A stretch of 34,024 nucleotides of DNA from an uncultured Clostridia bacterium. Its GTDB lineage: Bacteria; Bacillota; Clostridia; TANB77; CAG-508. The translations under genes were made by a program, and so were the position numbers. The notes below the pieces were generated by a model that saw nothing but the letters and a program-made list of their open reading frames with translations, was not told where the DNA came from and made no database searches. The first letter of the stretch is position 1. The number at the start of each line of letters is the position of its first letter. Below, in pieces: positions 32,425-34,024 of this stretch. The stretch is taken from the NCBI GenBank assembly GCA_947626025.1, contig CANQQQ010000018.1:1-34024 (forward strand), in the 5' to 3' direction.

Positions 32425-34024
32425 CTAACTGCCCATATGTATTATCTCCCCATGCATATACTTCTTCATTTTTGGTTAATGCTAATATATGTTTTGACCC
32501 TACTGCTATTTTTACTACATCTGTTAAATAATCATTTTCATTTATTTTTACTTGTTTCGCTTCTGCTATTCTTTCTCCTACGTCAAATATATCTCCTCCT
32601 TGTTCGCCTATTCCTAGTTCCCCATTTGCATTATTTCCTATTGTCCATACTGTTCCATCTGGTTTCAATATTGCTGTTATATTTTCTCCTGTCTCTATTT
32701 GTGACATTGCTTTCTCATCTTTTGGGGCTACATTTACTATGCACATTGCATATAATTCTTTTCCTTCGTCACTTGTATATTTTCCATATATTGTAGTGTA
32801 TCCTTCTTTTAATCCTCTTATTTTTGCATCACTATCAACAGTAGCTATATCTTCATTTGAACTTGTCCAGTCAAAGTCTTGGACATTTACATCTGTTCCT
32901 AATATTTCTACTACTGTATCATTTTTTACTATATTTAATTGTATTTCTTCTCCTTCTTCTATATATGCTTGTTTCTTATTTAACTCTACTGTTGGTGCTT
33001 GCCACCACAGGATTGGGTATCCATCATTTATTCCCCAGTCGTCATTTTCATAGGCTGAGCCTAAAGTTGGGGCTAAGTCTTTTATTTTTTCTTTTGCTAC
33101 TACTCCTGCAGTACTATATGATTTCATATTATTATAGTTATAAGAGTAAACATTTTCAGTTACACAATAACAATTACTTGGTATTCCTCCATTTGAGCCT
33201 CTTCCTTTTATACCTGCTTTATATACATTTGTACCTCCTCCATTTTGAAGAGTTCCTATATTATAACAGTTTGATATTATATTACCGTCTCCATAGTCCC
33301 ATGTATCAGCAATAATACCACTTATCATATTATAATTCGCAGTTGCAGTTATTTTACCTGTATTATAACAATTTAACACTCTATTTCCATATCCAGCTTG
33401 TCCTAGGATACCAGCAGCATTAGATGCCCCTTTCGTTGTTACTACATTTTCTACAATAATATTTGCTTTATTGTAACAAGAGTTTATTTCTCCATATGAA
33501 AATACTGCTATACCAGTTGCCATTGCGTGACGATACAAACTTCCTGAAACTTCAGCTGTTCTTTTGGCAAATATAGTTCCACTTTCTATACCACAATTTT
33601 GTATTGTTCCATTATTCTCAATTGATATTCCTGCCACCACTGTACTCGTATCATGCACAGAAAAAGTGTTCTTAATATATATATCACTTAATATTAAATT
33701 CTGTATCACACTGTTCTTCGCATTTGCCAAAAATAGTGCTTCTTTATTATATTTGCCACTATTCATATACAAATTACTTATTGTATGATAATTTCCATCG
33801 AATGTTCCTGCAAATGAGATGTAGATTGTGGTTCCTTTTTCATCTGTACTTACTCCTATCGGTTCAAATGAACCTATTGTTGGTGAACATACATCAATTA
33901 AGTCTATGTCTGCCATTACATGTACTGTTTTTCCTGCGTAGCTGTTTCCTGCATTTACACTGTCTCTAAATTCTATTAAGTCTTGCGCGTCGTATATATA
34001 TGTTACTGTATCTGTATTTTCTAA
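32378..34024 (-). CDS. Giant RCC1 / cadherin-like / dockerin surface protein, upstream segment (5' end outside window)
   Basis: The frame is open to the window edge (codons before the ATG at 33916 read TVTYIYDAQDLIEF and NSYAGKTVHVMADIDL), so the gene starts beyond 34024. It encodes GLUG-type repeats (FAGTFDGNYHTISNLY, then GILGQAGYGNRVLNCYNTG units; about 33050-33960), an Ig-like BIG2-type domain with FDWTSSNEDIATVDSD (about 32750-33000), and the first two RCC1 blades (NNANGELG, NTYGQLG). It ends at a stop (32378-32380) 15 codons after the second blade's GQLG, where translation enters the palindromic element in the wrong frame. Moving one base over restores about 4,200 codons of the same protein. 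The GLUG start resembles that of the neighbouring sortase-anchored giant. Confidence 0.85.
   Translation of the reverse strand, partial: LENTDTVTYIYDAQDLIEFRDSVNAGNSYAGKTVHVMADIDLIDVCSPTIGSFEPIGVSTDEKGTTIYISFAGTFDGNYHTISNLYMNSGKYNKEALFLANAKNSVIQNLILSDIYIKNTFSVHDTSTVVAGISIENNGTIQNCGIESGTIFAKRTAEVSGSLYRHAMATGIAVFSYGEINSCYNKANIIVENVVTTKGASNAAGILGQAGYGNRVLNCYNTGKITATANYNMISGIIADTWDYGDGNIISNCYNIGTLQNGGGTNVYKAGIKGRGSNGGIPSNCYCVTENVYSYNYNNMKSYSTAGVVAKEKIKDLAPTLGSAYENDDWGINDGYPILWWQAPTVELNKKQAYIEEGEEIQLNIVKNDTVVEILGTDVNVQDFDWTSSNEDIATVDSDAKIRGLKEGYTTIYGKYTSDEGKELYAMCIVNVAPKDEKAMSQIETGENITAILKPDGTVWTIGNNANGELGIGEQGGDIFDVGERIAEAKQVKINENDYLTDVVKIAVGSKHILALTKNEEVYAWGDNTYGQLGRSERNSRKRKQFRF

Larger units (their letters stand above)
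27450..32700 (-). repeat. 28 RCC1-type blades in four groups of seven
   Basis: Blades carry the GxVYxWGxNxxGQLGxG motif. Grouped by the Ig-like (BIG2-type) spacers that interrupt them (about 31130-31410, 29810-30060, 28380-28640 and 27190-27420), they fall into 7+7+7+7. Some blades are degenerate (for example GEGYGTSP and YKGNNLTQL), but seven positions can be assigned in each group. RCC1 repeats fold as seven-bladed propellers, so four complete propellers in a string are predicted. The first group includes two blades from the piece upstream of the frameshift. Confidence 0.78.

Noticed and set aside
32378-32427. Programmed ribosomal frameshift in the giant gene
   Set aside because: No slippery heptamer or run is present at the join, and the extra base sits at the edge of an inserted palindrome. 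Insertion or sequencing error is simpler.

Overview
This is a strongly AT-rich bacterial chromosome segment. The infC-rpmI-rplT order, clean TTGACA/TATAAT promoters with 17-nt spacers, strong GGAGG ribosome sites, a diaminopimelate cluster and an IPKTG sortase signal point to a low-GC Gram-positive anaerobe, most likely an uncultured clostridial (gut-type) Firmicute. That placement is an inference; no rRNA lies in the window.

Layout. (1) 1-1530, plus strand: promoter, structured leader with an intrinsic terminator (L20-leader-like attenuator), infC with a probable AUA start, rpmI, a 112-bp imperfect palindrome, rplT and its terminator. (2) 1599-4894, minus strand: a dapD - LL-diaminopimelate aminotransferase - M20 amidohydrolase operon behind a consensus promoter. 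(3) 4904-6160, minus strand: a roughly 610-nt structured noncoding RNA with its own promoter, directly upstream of a 177-aa membrane protein with a D-x-x-x-D motif. This is best explained as the OLE RNA / OapA ribonucleoprotein locus. (4) 6219-6994, minus strand: a secreted or membrane-tethered CAP-domain protein with its own promoter and terminator. (5) 7106-19508, minus strand: a giant cell-wall adhesin of about 4,096 aa with a signal anchor, a Gly-rich region, GLUG repeats, about 26 prealbumin-like (SpaA/Cna_B) domains and an IPKTG sorting signal. (6) 19675-34024, minus strand: a second giant surface gene, cut by the window edge (about 4,750 codons visible). It has GLUG repeats, 28 RCC1 blades that group as four seven-bladed propellers separated by Ig-like domains, about 23 cadherin-like beta-sandwich domains, a carboxypeptidase-regulatory-like domain and a C-terminal dockerin-like domain.

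The most unusual signals are these. The OLE/oapA locus stands out because OLE RNAs were first described mainly from extremophiles. Two copies of an 88-bp palindromic element sit inside the RCC1 coding sequence; they differ at 14 positions, two pairs of which are compensatory stem changes. A one-nucleotide frameshift lies exactly at the edge of one copy and splits the second giant gene. The two giants together take up about 27 kb and are probably extracellular: one predicted to be covalently anchored to the wall, the other ending in a dockerin that would need a cohesin-bearing partner not seen here.
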